In this document: positions 1 to 8,328 of the stretch, piece by piece
Numbering within the stretch: position 1 is the stretch's first letter
Layout: every line of letters starts with the position of its first letter
NCBI GenBank assembly: GCA_937919205.1
Contig: CALFOZ010000218.1
Span: 1-35,152 of the forward strand
Origin: an uncultured Planctomycetia bacterium
GTDB lineage: Bacteria > Planctomycetota > Phycisphaerae > Phycisphaerales > SM1A02
Direction: 5' to 3'
DNA length: 35,152 nucleotides
The notes under the pieces: model-generated
What the model was told of the DNA's origin: nothing
Database searches by the model: none
What the model saw: only the letters and a program-made list of their open reading frames with translations
Translations under genes and position numbers: made by a program

Positions 1-56
1 GGGGTCTCCTAAGAGTGAGGTTGAATTTTAATTCTGCAAGTAATGTGTGAGTTGAA

Positions 57-491
57 TTAGTGCGCGTGCGCGGCGTGGGTATCAACTGCCGTCGCGTGTC
101 CGTTCTTCTTCTTCCAATCTTCAATCGCGGCGCGGATGGAATCCTCCGCCAGCACGCTACAGTGAATTTTCACGGGCGGAAGGCTAAGTTCCTCCACAAT
201 TTCGGTGTTCTTAATGGTCAAAGCCTCATCCACGGTCTTGCCCTTGATCCACTCGGTGGCCAGGGAACTTGACGCGATGGCGGAACCGCAACCAAAGCAC
301 TTAAACTTGGCGTCCTGAATCACGCCGGCGTCGCTCACTTGAATGTGCAACTGCATCACGTCGCCGCATTCCGGCGCGCCAACAATGCCCACGCCAACAT
401 CTTTGCGGGCTTGCACTTCTTTGCTACTGCCAAATGAACCAACATTGTGCGGGTTCTGATAGTGCTCGATGACTTTATCGCTGTATGCCAT
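57..491 (-). CDS. iscU: Iron-sulfur cluster scaffold protein IscU
   Basis: IscU is the cytosolic scaffold on which IscS sulfur and iron are assembled into [2Fe-2S] clusters before transfer to target proteins. The 144-residue protein matches the usual length of about 128 plus a short tail. The ligand set is visible: C42 in PECGD with D44, C65 in KCFGCGSA, and H110-C111 in KIHCSVLAEDSI. Residues 104-108 are LPPVK, the sequence bound by the HscA chaperone in proteobacteria, although hscA and hscB are not in this window. The C-terminus is a histidine-rich tail (HATAVDTHAAHAH) that is not part of the standard fold. It lies 120 bp downstream of iscS on the same strand, with a repetitive spacer between them. 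No strong Shine-Dalgarno site is seen, only a purine-rich AAGAAAGAA upstream. Family identity is near certain. Confidence 0.96.
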   Translation of the reverse strand: MAYSDKVIEHYQNPHNVGSFGSSKEVQARKDVGVGIVGAPECGDVMQLHIQVSDAGVIQDAKFKCFGCGSAIASSSLATEWIKGKTVDEALTIKNTEIVEELSLPPVKIHCSVLAEDSIRAAIEDWKKKNGHATAVDTHAAHAH

Positions 492-611
492 GGTGTGTTC
501 TTTCTTAAATTGCTGTCAAACTTTATACAAGACTTTTCTATCAAACTTTTCAAGCCAAATTTTTTAAGCCAAACTTTTCTCAAACTTCGCGCCAAACTTT
601 CCATCATCAAC
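492..611 (-). repeat. Degenerate AAAGTTTGGC-type repeats in the iscS-iscU spacer
   Basis: The spacer between iscS and iscU holds six copies of a short AT-rich motif. On the sense (minus) strand it reads approximately AAAGTTTGgc. On the plus strand the CAAACTTT or CAAATTTT cores begin near 517, 542, 556, 570, 581 and 593, spaced mostly 11-14 bp apart. It is non-coding on either strand as far as I can tell. It could be a decayed minisatellite, a binding array or an RNA element in the iscSU mRNA; no function is shown. Confidence 0.6.
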
Positions 612-1850
612 TTAGTGGGTCTGCCACTGAATCTTACTAATGTCAACGCCCTCTTTGTACAGGTCGTACAACGGACTCATCTTTCGCAAATGCAACACCG
701 CTTTGGTGATGGATGCAATGGTGTAATCGATTTCCTTATCGGTGGTCCAGCGGCTCATGCTTAAACGCAGACTGCTGTGCGCAAGTTCATCGCCCACTCC
801 CAAACTTTTCAGAACATAACTTGGCTCAAGGCTGGCGCTGGTGCAAGCGGAACCGGATGAACACGCGATGTCCTTGATGCCCATGAGCAAACTTTCGCCC
901 TCGACAAAACCAAATGAAATGTTGGTGATGTTTGGAACGCGCTTGCTGGCGTTGCCGTTAACTTGCGTCACTTCAATCGCATTGGCAAGTTCAGTTTCTA
1001 GACGATTGCGGAACTTTAAAAGACGCTCGCCTTCGGCTTGCATTTCATGCTGGCACAATTCGCAGGCCTTGCCAAAGCCAGCAATTCCGCTGATATTCAG
1101 CGTGCCACTGCGCATTCCGCGCTCTTGGCCACCGCCGTCAAAGATGGCTTCCAGGCGCACACGCGGTTTGCGGCGGCGCACATACAACGCGCCCACGCCC
1201 TTGGGTCCATACATCTTGTGACCGCTCCAGGAAAGCAAATCAATATTGTCGCGCTCAACATCGGTTGGCATTTTTCCAACCCACTGCGTGCCGTCGCTAT
1301 GGAAAATAATTTCCTTGTCATGGCACAGTTTGCCAATGGCTGGAATTTCATTGATGGTTCCAATTTCATTGTTGGCCCACATGATTGAAACCAAAATAGT
1401 GTCGGGGCGAATTTCTTTGGCGACCATATCAACGGTGATCACGCCGTCGGCGGGCGGCTGCAAATAAGTGACATCAAAGCCTTCCTTCTGAAGACGCTTG
1501 CATGGATCAAGCACGGCCTTGTGTTCGTGAAGCGCGGTGATAATGTGACCGCGGCCAGTTTGACCTTCTGGCTTTTTGGCGTACATGTTGGCGGCGCCCT
1601 TGATGGCCAAGTTGTTGCTTTCGGTGGCGCCACTTGTGAAAATAATTTCCTTGGCGTTGGCGCCAATCAACGCGGCGGATTGCTCGCGCGCTTTCTCAAC
1701 GGCTTCCTCGGCTTCCCAACCAAAGGCGTGGTTGCGGCTACCGGAATTTCCGTAGGCCTCGGTGAGATAGGGAAGCATCACTTCCACCACGCGGGGATCG
1801 CATCGAGTGGTGGCGGCGTTGTCTAAATACAGTGGTCGAGTTTTGTTCAT
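612..1850 (-). CDS. iscS: Cysteine desulfurase IscS
   Basis: IscS is a PLP-dependent desulfurase that converts cysteine to alanine, leaving a persulfide on the enzyme for Fe-S assembly and tRNA thiolation. At 412 residues it matches the family length of about 404. Visible landmarks are the PLP lysine K212 in SWSGHKMYGPKG, H110 in ALHEHKAVLD (stacks on PLP), D186 and Q189 in HSDGTQWVGKMP, and the persulfide cysteine C336 in ACSSGSACTSASLEPSYV. That last loop is the long group I (IscS/NifS) form rather than the SufS form. The C-terminus resembles the E. coli IscS segment that docks IscU. It is first in an iscS-iscU pair with no iscR beside it. The start is the ATG at 1850, and no clear Shine-Dalgarno site is seen. 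Confidence 0.96.
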   Translation of the reverse strand: MNKTRPLYLDNAATTRCDPRVVEVMLPYLTEAYGNSGSRNHAFGWEAEEAVEKAREQSAALIGANAKEIIFTSGATESNNLAIKGAANMYAKKPEGQTGRGHIITALHEHKAVLDPCKRLQKEGFDVTYLQPPADGVITVDMVAKEIRPDTILVSIMWANNEIGTINEIPAIGKLCHDKEIIFHSDGTQWVGKMPTDVERDNIDLLSWSGHKMYGPKGVGALYVRRRKPRVRLEAIFDGGGQERGMRSGTLNISGIAGFGKACELCQHEMQAEGERLLKFRNRLETELANAIEVTQVNGNASKRVPNITNISFGFVEGESLLMGIKDIACSSGSACTSASLEPSYVLKSLGVGDELAHSSLRLSMSRWTTDKEIDYTIASITKAVLHLRKMSPLYDLYKEGVDISKIQWQTH

Positions 1851-2078
1851 GGTGCTTGTTTGTATCGAAGGTAAATGAAATTCGGATTTTCTATCTGAAA
1901 TTACGGCCCGTAAAGCAGGTTTTGTAGTGTAGGCAACTTTTGCTCTAAAGCCAATAGAAAAATAGAGTTTTTAAACGCGTACTCGTGCCTGTTCAAGTGA
2001 CATTTTCGCTGGAACAATTTCAAATACCCGCGCTAGCACGGCGCATAAGAAAGATTCAAAGGCGAGTACCTTCGCCAC

Positions 2079-2960
2079 ATGCAGATTGTTGAACATGCGC
2101 CATCATTGGCGCCGTTTCATGCGTGTGCGTTGGTGCCAACCATGGGCGCATTGCATGCGGGACACGCGTCGCTGATCAAGCGAGCGGCAAGCGATGGCCG
2201 GCCTGTTGTTGTGAGCTTGTTTGTAAATCCCACGCAGTTTGCCGCGGGCGAAGATTTTTCCAAGTACCCGCGCACGCTGGAAGCGGACCGCGCATTGTGC
2301 CAGGCGGCTGGCGCGGAGGCTATTTTTATTCCAAGCGTGACAGACATGTATCCGCATGGAGTGGATGCGGCCAACGCACAGGCGGCCGCGCTTAAGTTGC
2401 CGCTTGTTGCAACGCAACCACAACTGGAGGACGCGTGGCGCCCCACGCATTTCGCCGGCGTGTGCCAAGTGGTGGCGAAACTTTTTGACATGTGCCAACC
2501 TGCCGCCGCTTATTTTGGCGAGAAAGATTTTCAACAACTGCGCGTGATACAAGACATGGCGCGGCGCGAAGGCGCGCGCTGGAAAAACATTGTTGTGCAC
2601 GCCTGCCCCACAATTCGCGAAAGCGATGGCTTGGCTATGAGCAGTCGCAACCGATATTTACAGGCGAATCAGCGGGAAAATGCGCTGGGACTTTCGCGGG
2701 CGTTGGCCGCCGCGCAAGAATGCGCGCGCGCGGGCATGGACAGTGCCGCGGCGGAAAGTGAAATGCGCCGAGTGTTGGCGCAACACCAACTTGAAGTTGA
2801 ATACGCGGTCATTCGCGCGCCCGAGACGCTTTTGCCCATTGAGAAATTTCAACCGGAATTGAAGTCCGTCGCGCGCGCTCTGATTGCCGCGCGCCTTGAC
2901 GGCGTGCGGTTGATCGACAACGCAAGTTGCGCTGGCGCGATCAGCGATCGCGGCGGATGA
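2079..2960 (+). CDS. panC: Pantothenate synthetase PanC
   Basis: PanC joins pantoate and beta-alanine using ATP, through a pantoyl-adenylate, in the last step of pantothenate (CoA precursor) synthesis. The 293-residue protein has the nucleotidyltransferase signatures: PTMGALHAGH at 20-29 (HIGH-type motif), a pantoate-binding region FVNPTQFAAGEDFSKYPRT, FGEKDFQQL at 146-154, and MSSRNRYL at 187-194 (KMSKS-like loop). No panB or panD lies nearby. It is a lone rightward gene, divergent from iscS across 228 bp. Its last 20 bases overlap the end of the convergent polyprenyl synthase gene. No Shine-Dalgarno site sits directly before the ATG at 2079, but the conserved N-terminus leaves little room for another start. 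Confidence 0.96.
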   Translation: MQIVEHAPSLAPFHACALVPTMGALHAGHASLIKRAASDGRPVVVSLFVNPTQFAAGEDFSKYPRTLEADRALCQAAGAEAIFIPSVTDMYPHGVDAANAQAAALKLPLVATQPQLEDAWRPTHFAGVCQVVAKLFDMCQPAAAYFGEKDFQQLRVIQDMARREGARWKNIVVHACPTIRESDGLAMSSRNRYLQANQRENALGLSRALAAAQECARAGMDSAAAESEMRRVLAQHQLEVEYAVIRAPETLLPIEKFQPELKSVARALIAARLDGVRLIDNASCAGAISDRGG

Positions 2961-3948
2961 CTTCTAGTGCCAACTCTTGAAGCAACAATTTCACTTGCCC
3001 CTCTGGAAGAGGCGCGAGCGATTCTTGCGCGGCGCGTATCATATTTTCCGCAACCTCTTGCGCGGCCACAATCGATCCAGCCTTGTTCATGCGGCGAACC
3101 AGTTCAACGCCGTCGCGCGATTCAATCACATTGATCGCGTCAACGCGCGAAGAGCCAACGCAATCGCGCAAATACAAGATCAGCGGCAGGGTGGCCTTGC
3201 CCTTGAGCAAATCGCAACCCAATGTCTTGCCAACCACGCTTGCATCGCCGATGAAATCCAGAATGTCATCTTGAATTTGAAACGCCACGCCGGTGTGCTG
3301 GCCATACATGCCAAGCGCTTTTTGAATTTCCGCGCTGGCGCCTGACAATTGAGCGCCAAGTTGGCAACATGTGGCCACCAACGCCGCGGTCTTGCGCTTC
3401 ACAATTTCTAGATACGTGCTCTCGTCCAAGCACACATCCTCACGGCGGCTCAGTTGCAGCAACTCCCCTTCGCACAAGGTGTTTGTGGTGTGGCCAAAAG
3501 CCACATTGAGAGATGTGTCGCCAATCAGCGAGCACAAATGAAACGCGTTGGAGATAAGCCAATCGCCAAGCATCACGGCGGTCTCATTGCCGCGCAATGA
3601 ATTTATGGTGGCGCCACGGCGACGCGTGTCGGCCTCGTCAAGCACATCGTCATGCACCAACGTGGCCATGTGGATCATTTCAGAAACTGCCGCCGCCATT
3701 TTATGATTGCGCGTCAGCGCGGATTCGTCCTCGCGACCGGTTGCCGCCAAACCCGAAAGCAAGAGCAGCGTTGGACGCAACATTTTTCCGCGATAGCGCT
3801 CAACATGGCGCGCAAGTTCATTCACAGCTGGCAAATCGCTGCGTAATTGTCGGCGAAAAATTTCTTCCACTTCTTGAAGGGCTCCCGCCACAATTCCAGC
3901 GGCAGGAGCGCGGCGCCAAGCGGGCGCGAGTATTGCGAACGGATGCAT
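2941..3948 (-). CDS. Long-chain polyprenyl diphosphate synthase (octaprenyl/heptaprenyl type)
   Basis: This trans-isoprenyl diphosphate synthase extends FPP or GPP with IPP to a C30-C50 product, probably the side chain of the respiratory quinone. The 335-residue protein has GKMLRP at 54-59 (IPP binding), the first aspartate-rich motif DDVLDEADTRR starting at D100, GDWLISNAF at 128-136, KT at 186-187, and the second motif QDDILD with D227-D228. Small residues and no bulky aromatic just before the first motif (HMATLVHDD) fit a long product, but chain length cannot be fixed from sequence alone. It is the last gene of the leftward cluster, 63 bp after the methyltransferase. Its 3' end overlaps panC by 20 bp on the opposite strand. 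Confidence 0.92.
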   Translation of the reverse strand: MHPFAILAPAWRRAPAAGIVAGALQEVEEIFRRQLRSDLPAVNELARHVERYRGKMLRPTLLLLSGLAATGREDESALTRNHKMAAAVSEMIHMATLVHDDVLDEADTRRRGATINSLRGNETAVMLGDWLISNAFHLCSLIGDTSLNVAFGHTTNTLCEGELLQLSRREDVCLDESTYLEIVKRKTAALVATCCQLGAQLSGASAEIQKALGMYGQHTGVAFQIQDDILDFIGDASVVGKTLGCDLLKGKATLPLILYLRDCVGSSRVDAINVIESRDGVELVRRMNKAGSIVAAQEVAENMIRAAQESLAPLPEGQVKLLLQELALEVIRRDR

Positions 3949-4011
3949 GGGGATGACTTTAGGCTAAGTTGCCGTTCATTTCCTTTGTTGGATTCGTATT
4001 CTTTTGAAAGT

Positions 4012-4998
4012 TTATTTTTCAGCGGCGATGTAGGCAATCCAGCCGGCGCACGCCTCGCCTTGTGTGGCCTTGCGGAAAATTCCGTTGCCGCCGCCCGTGG
4101 CGTGGTCGGTGCCTTCCCAATACACGGTGCTTCGTGCAAAGCCCGCGTCGACGAGCAATTCCTGCAACTCGGCGATGGTCCACAAGCGCCAATCGTAGGT
4201 AAATGCCTTGCGAATCTGCGTGCTGTCTGGAAATTTGAAATGAATGTGATTCAGCACCTCGCCCGAAATTGGGTTGTACTTGGCGGTGTCCCATATGTAG
4301 GTGAAGCCGTCCAAATTGCGCTCCTCATTTTGCTCGGAGAAACTTTCGTAGCCCCCGTAGCAGTCCAAGAAAAACACGCCGTCTTTTTTCAGGCGCGTGC
4401 GCGCAAATTTAAAATAGCGCAACAGTTCGGCGCGCTTTTTAAATATGTAATACGAGAAATTGAACGCGGCCACCACGTCAACAGGTTCGCCCTTGTGTGA
4501 AAGCACATTGCCTTGCACGATGTGCAGGCGCTTATGCGCGCTCGGCGACAATTGTTGCTTGCGGCGCGCGGCACCCCATGCAAGCACGGATGGATCCAGG
4601 TCCACGCCATACGCGTGATTGCTTGGGCGTTGAATAACCCACGCGCTTGAAAGAATGTGCGTGCCACAAAAGTCCTCGCGAAATGTGGCGGGCAAGCGGT
4701 TGTTGATGGACTTGAAAACCTTGTCCATGAAATCAACCTCCTCCGTGGGAGTTTGCACCGACAATTCATATAGTTCATGGCGGTCACTGGTGGCCGCTGT
4801 GCGCCAACCATTTTTGCGCGCGGGTTTCGCGGCTGGCTTCTTCTTTAATTTTTGCAAGGCATTGACCGAAACTTTCGCCAAAGTTTTCGCGGCAAGATTG
4901 GCCGCAACTTTTGCCGCGCCCTTGCCTGGCGCCTTGGCGCGCAACAATGTGCTGGTGGAATTTTTAACGCGTGGGTGATTCATTTCTATAACGGACAT
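4012..4998 (-). CDS. Class I SAM-dependent methyltransferase with Lys/Ala-rich N-terminus
   Basis: The 328-residue protein has a Rossmann-type methyltransferase core. The glycine-rich loop is the DFCGTHILSSAW region at 109-120. The acidic ribose-binding stretch is GVDLDPSVLAWG at 131-142. A later strand reads DGVFFLDCYGG, and the C-terminal part is aromatic-rich. Substrate cannot be named; the core resembles uncharacterised methyltransferases of various bacteria. Residues about 20-62 form a low-complexity tail of alanine and lysine (AAKVAANLAAKTLAKV, KKKPAAKPARK) reminiscent of histone H1-like tails, which may bind nucleic acid. Two starts are possible: M1 (4998) or M6 (4983). It lies 12 bp after the VTT gene, so it is probably co-transcribed with icd and VTT. 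Confidence 0.82.
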   Translation of the reverse strand: MSVIEMNHPRVKNSTSTLLRAKAPGKGAAKVAANLAAKTLAKVSVNALQKLKKKPAAKPARKNGWRTAATSDRHELYELSVQTPTEEVDFMDKVFKSINNRLPATFREDFCGTHILSSAWVIQRPSNHAYGVDLDPSVLAWGAARRKQQLSPSAHKRLHIVQGNVLSHKGEPVDVVAAFNFSYYIFKKRAELLRYFKFARTRLKKDGVFFLDCYGGYESFSEQNEERNLDGFTYIWDTAKYNPISGEVLNHIHFKFPDSTQIRKAFTYDWRLWTIAELQELLVDAGFARSTVYWEGTDHATGGGNGIFRKATQGEACAGWIAYIAAEK

Positions 4999-5010
4999 GG
5001 GTGAAGCAAG

Positions 5011-5781
5011 TTAGCGAATTGCGTTGGTTTCGTCACGCAAGGCGCGGTCAAGCGCGGAGCGCGCAATCACACCAATCACCGCAAGCGTGACCATGAAAAT
5101 CACAATACCCACAATAACAGTCAAATATCCCTGACTTTGCGCTAGTGATTGAATGTCCGTGGCACCCGTGGCGGCGCCTGTTGCGGCCATGAAACACGCG
5201 AACAAGGTTCGCGGCGCGATGCCCACCGAGGATCCAATCACAAATTGCAACCAACGCGCGCCGCATGCCGCAAGCACCAAGTTGGTCACGGCGAATGGTC
5301 CGCTAGGTGAAAGGCGAATCAACGCAATGATGCCTGTGGCCTTGAATGCATTTTCCTCAAGAATAGTTTTGCGGATAATGCGCCAGCGTGTATGCGAATC
5401 GATCCATGTTGCGACATGGTTTGAGCACACCAACTTGCTCAGGGCGAACCCCAGCATACTGCCGCCTAGATATCCAACTACGCACGCGGCAAAACCAAGT
5501 TCCATGCCAAAGATCCAGCCGCCCACGATGGTGGCCGCGTAGGTTGGCAAGATGCCAAGACCGGTCAACACCGCGTAGCTTGCCGCAAATAGCGTTGCGG
5601 CTTTTAGGTTTTCGCCACCAAGCCATTCGTGCACCATATGAATGTTGGCCAGCAAATACAGGCCGCAGACTATGGGCAGAAAACTCCACACGATGAACAA
5701 AACAAAACCTCCGCGCATGCCGCTAGGAAGCGATTGAAAAAATGGCTTCCACGCCAAGGGCGGAGGTGATTGCGTTGTCAT
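5011..5781 (-). CDS. VTT-domain (TVP38/TMEM64, DedA-like) membrane protein
   Basis: This is a 256-residue inner-membrane protein with about five to six hydrophobic segments. The VTT/SNARE-associated core is recognisable: a glycine-rich stretch GGWIFGMELGFAACVVGYLG, then LIRLSPSGPFAVTNLVLAA, and a final GSSVGIAPRTLFACFM segment, the order seen in TVP38/TMEM64 and DedA proteins. Members are linked to lipid scrambling or membrane homeostasis; DedA relatives recycle undecaprenyl phosphate, but this branch is poorly characterised. It sits 15 bp after icd and 12 bp before the methyltransferase in the same direction. The polyprenyl synthase two genes on would fit a lipid-carrier link, but that is conjecture. 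Confidence 0.88.
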   Translation of the reverse strand: MTTQSPPPLAWKPFFQSLPSGMRGGFVLFIVWSFLPIVCGLYLLANIHMVHEWLGGENLKAATLFAASYAVLTGLGILPTYAATIVGGWIFGMELGFAACVVGYLGGSMLGFALSKLVCSNHVATWIDSHTRWRIIRKTILEENAFKATGIIALIRLSPSGPFAVTNLVLAACGARWLQFVIGSSVGIAPRTLFACFMAATGAATGATDIQSLAQSQGYLTVIVGIVIFMVTLAVIGVIARSALDRALRDETNAIR

Positions 5782-5796
5782 TGAATTGGTGGCGCT

Positions 5797-7191
5797 TTAC
5801 GCCGTAACCGCCACGCGCGCGTCCATGTGGCGAATGATTTCGTGGGCAAATTCAGAGCATTTCACCTTGCGCGCGCCTTCCATCAAGCGATGGAAATCGT
5901 ACGTGACGGTGCGCGCGGTGATGGCCGCGTCCATGCCCGCGATGATCATGTCAGCGGCCTCGCTCCAACCCATGTAGCGCAACATCATTTCGCCGGACAA
6001 AATCACGCTCCCTGGATTCACTTGATCAAGGTTGGCGTACTTCGGAGCGGTGCCGTGGGTGGCTTCAAAGATGGCGTGCCCAGTGATCTCATTGATGTTG
6101 GCGCCAGGCGCGATGCCGATACCACCCACTTGCGCGGCGAGCGCGTCGGACAAATAGTCGCCGTTCAAATTCATGGTGGCGATCACATCAAAATCTTTGG
6201 CGCGTGTGAGCACTTGTTGCAACGTGATGTCGGCGATGGAATCCTTGATGAGCAACTTGCTCTTCCACTTTCCGCCGCCATGCGTCGCCGCCAACTTCAT
6301 GGCCACATCAATCTCGGCGCGAATCTTGCCTTGTTGATCTGGCGTCATCATGTCGTAGCCCGGATCGATCATCTTGGCGTTGGCCTCGGTGGTCAGCGCG
6401 GCGTTGGCATCCTTGTTTCCAAAAATCCACGTCTCGCGCTCGCTCACAGTTTCATTGCGGAATTCCTTGGCCGCAAGCGCGTAGGCCCAATCCTTAAAGG
6501 CGCCTTCGGTGAACTTCATGATGTTGCCCTTATGCACAATTGTCAGGCTTTTTCGCTTCTCTTTCAGCGCGTACTTGATGGCACTGCGAACAAGTCGCTC
6601 GGTGCCGTGCTTGGAAATTGGCTTGATGCCAATGCCGCTGGTTTCTGGGAAACGGATTTTTTTAAACTGCTCTGGAAACGCCAATTTGAAAGCATCCATA
6701 AATTTCTTGGCGTCGGGCGAGCCTTCCTTAAATTCAATGCCGGCGTAAATGTCCTCGGTGTTCTCGCGGAAGATCACGGCGTTCACATCTTCTGGCTTCT
6801 TCACCGGACTTGGCACGCCCTTGAAATAGCGCACGGGTCGCAAACAAACATAGAGATCAAGTTTCTGACGCAGGGCCACATTCAGACTGCTGATGCCGCC
6901 ACCGATTGGAGTGGTGAGCGGACCCTTGATGCCAACAAGCATGTCGCGGAATGCGGTGAGAGTTTCTTCGGGCAACCATGATCCAGTTTTGTTGAAAGCT
7001 TTTTCGCCGGCGAGAACTTCGTGCCAGTGAATCTTGCGCTTGCCGTTGTAGGCTTTTTCAACCGCGGCGTCGAACACCATTTGACTGGCCTTCCAAATGT
7101 CGGGACCAGTTCCGTCACCCTCAATAAATGGAATGAATGGTTGATCTGGAACTTGAAGTCCGGCGGTGGTCATTTGAATTTTGCTTGGCAT
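5797..7191 (-). CDS. icd: NADP-dependent isocitrate dehydrogenase (long form)
   Basis: This TCA-cycle enzyme oxidises isocitrate to 2-oxoglutarate and CO2, making NADPH. It aligns well to E. coli Icd: [12 protein letters not shown], the substrate loop [13 protein letters not shown] (serine equivalent to phosphorylatable S113), [60 protein letters not shown], and the NADP-selecting residues HGTAPKY and YDFHRL. Between KEF and DSIAD there are 72 residues where E. coli has about 25, a 47-residue insertion like that of cyanobacterial Icd. An upstream ATG at 7203 would add MENP. GGAG at 7201-7198 sits 6 nt before the ATG at 7191, so I prefer 7191 (464 residues). It is 63 bp after the lipoprotein gene and 15 bp before VTT. 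Confidence 0.96.
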   Translation of the reverse strand: MPSKIQMTTAGLQVPDQPFIPFIEGDGTGPDIWKASQMVFDAAVEKAYNGKRKIHWHEVLAGEKAFNKTGSWLPEETLTAFRDMLVGIKGPLTTPIGGGISSLNVALRQKLDLYVCLRPVRYFKGVPSPVKKPEDVNAVIFRENTEDIYAGIEFKEGSPDAKKFMDAFKLAFPEQFKKIRFPETSGIGIKPISKHGTERLVRSAIKYALKEKRKSLTIVHKGNIMKFTEGAFKDWAYALAAKEFRNETVSERETWIFGNKDANAALTTEANAKMIDPGYDMMTPDQQGKIRAEIDVAMKLAATHGGGKWKSKLLIKDSIADITLQQVLTRAKDFDVIATMNLNGDYLSDALAAQVGGIGIAPGANINEITGHAIFEATHGTAPKYANLDQVNPGSVILSGEMMLRYMGWSEAADMIIAGMDAAITARTVTYDFHRLMEGARKVKCSEFAHEIIRHMDARVAVTA

Positions 7192-7197
7192 TGGGTT

Positions 7198-7201
7198 CTC
7201 C
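7198..7201 (-). promoter_or_regulatory. Shine-Dalgarno site that sets the icd start
   Basis: GGAG lies 6 nt upstream of the ATG at 7191 and overlaps the alternative upstream ATG at 7203, which itself has no such site. This favours the shorter Icd product. Confidence 0.6.
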
Positions 7202-7254
7202 ATTGAAATTAAAGATAAAGATTTCGCGGCGAGTGTTTTACATTACTCGATGAT

Positions 7255-8325
7255 TTACGGATCGGGTGGCGGCTCAAATGGCGGGGGTTCGGTCGGTTCT
7301 GGAATTGGCGCGGGTTCAACGACTGGTTCAACGGCCGGCTCCGTGACTGGAATTGGCGCGGGTTCAACGACTGGTTCAACGGCCGGCTCCGTAACTGGAG
7401 TTGGCGCGGGTTCAACGACTGGTTCAACCATCGGCTCCGTGACTGGAATTGGCGCGGGTTCAACGACTGGTTCAACGACTGGTTCAACGACCGGCTCCAT
7501 GACTGGAATTGGCGCGGGTTCAACGACTGGTTCAACGACCGGCTCCGTGACTGGAATTGGCGCGGGTTCAACGACTGGTTCAACAACCGGCTCCGTGGTT
7601 GGAGTTAGCGCAGGCTCAACCACTGGTTCAACAACTGGTTCAACAACTGGTTCAACCATCGGCTCCGTGACTGGAGTTGGCGCGGGCTCAACCACTGGCT
7701 CGACCACTGGCTCAACCACTGATTCAACTGGCAAATCTTGTTGTGTGACGGGCGGCTGAGTAACGACTGCCCGAGTGTCCTTTGGAATAGAAATTTCGGC
7801 CGGGCTATTTGCATCGCTCGCAGGAACCGGCACCACGGGAAATGGCGTTGAGCGCTCAGGCAACCTACTTGAATCAGTTGATGAATACTGGGTAATTTGA
7901 GCCTTTTTCTCTAGTGGCATTCCAGAGAGTCGCCGTTCCACTTCATCCAAATAATGCCTCGCTTGAAGCCAAAAATGCGCCGGAACAACAATTGAGCTTG
8001 TGGAAAATTCCACGGTCGGCGGAGTTTCGTCGGTGACCAACGCGCTAAATTTCCACTCGCATTCCTCGCGCCGAGGTGGCGATCCAGCAATCATCAAGTC
8101 GCGGCGCAGATCACGGCGAATTTCTATTCGACTTGCGGAGTCATCGCGCCAGACTTCATTGTCAACCACAATCCAATCGGAGTAGCGAGGATCCTCCGCC
8201 GCTTGCACCATGGCTTTCCAAACTTGATCACGGCTGTGTCCAGGAAATTCACGCTCCTTGGTTCCACACGCGCCAAGCACGGGTAGAAAAACAATACTCA
8301 GAATTAAAAATTGTAGGAGCTTCAT
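7255..8325 (-). CDS. Lipoprotein with C-terminal VVEP/APxP tandem-repeat tail
   Basis: I do not recognise a named family. The first 19 residues are a lipoprotein signal ending in the lipobox LGAC, so C20 should be acylated. Residues about 21-145 form a compact mixed domain with SRDQVWKAMVQAAEDPRYSDW and a charged RRDLRRDL stretch, which could be a small periplasmic module. Residues about 200-350 are a proline- and valine-rich repeat of VVEP units inside a 16-residue period (VVEPVVEPAPIPVTEP), ending in PPPFEPPPDP. Such acidic Pro-rich tails are usually extended and could span periplasm or bind envelope partners, as the EP/KP region of TonB does; that is analogy only. It starts 3 bp after the yebC stop, so it is probably coupled to it. 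Confidence 0.85.
   Translation of the reverse strand: MKLLQFLILSIVFLPVLGACGTKEREFPGHSRDQVWKAMVQAAEDPRYSDWIVVDNEVWRDDSASRIEIRRDLRRDLMIAGSPPRREECEWKFSALVTDETPPTVEFSTSSIVVPAHFWLQARHYLDEVERRLSGMPLEKKAQITQYSSTDSSRLPERSTPFPVVPVPASDANSPAEISIPKDTRAVVTQPPVTQQDLPVESVVEPVVEPVVEPAPTPVTEPMVEPVVEPVVEPVVEPALTPTTEPVVEPVVEPAPIPVTEPVVEPVVEPAPIPVMEPVVEPVVEPVVEPAPIPVTEPMVEPVVEPAPTPVTEPAVEPVVEPAPIPVTEPAVEPVVEPAPIPEPTEPPPFEPPPDP
7301..7732. repeat. Nested 48-bp / 12-bp minisatellite in the lipoprotein gene
   Basis: The unit core GGA(A/G)TTGGCGCG (plus strand) begins at 7301, 7349, 7397, 7445, 7505, 7553, 7601 (as GGAGTTAGCGCA) and 7673. The period is 48 bp except for steps of 60 and 72 bp, which are 48 plus one or two extra 12-bp units (ACGACTGGTTCA type, encoding VVEP read from the minus strand). 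All steps are multiples of 12, so the frame is kept. This is a two-level repeat that could vary by slippage or recombination. Confidence 0.93.
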
Positions 8326-8328
8326 GGA

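Noticed and set aside
5827-6981. Long plus-strand open frame of 384 codons
   Set aside because: It lies opposite icd, which aligns to its family end to end. The antisense protein shows no recognisable motif.
7301-7732. CRISPR-like regular array
   Set aside because: The units are contiguous 48-bp coding repeats with no unique spacers, and there are no cas genes.
7181-7759. Plus-strand open frame of 192 codons encoding GSTTGS-like repeats that looks like an adhesin or Ser/Thr-rich surface protein
   Set aside because: It is the antisense shadow of the VVEP repeat. The minus frame has a lipoprotein signal, a non-repetitive domain and tight coupling to yebC; the plus frame has none of these.
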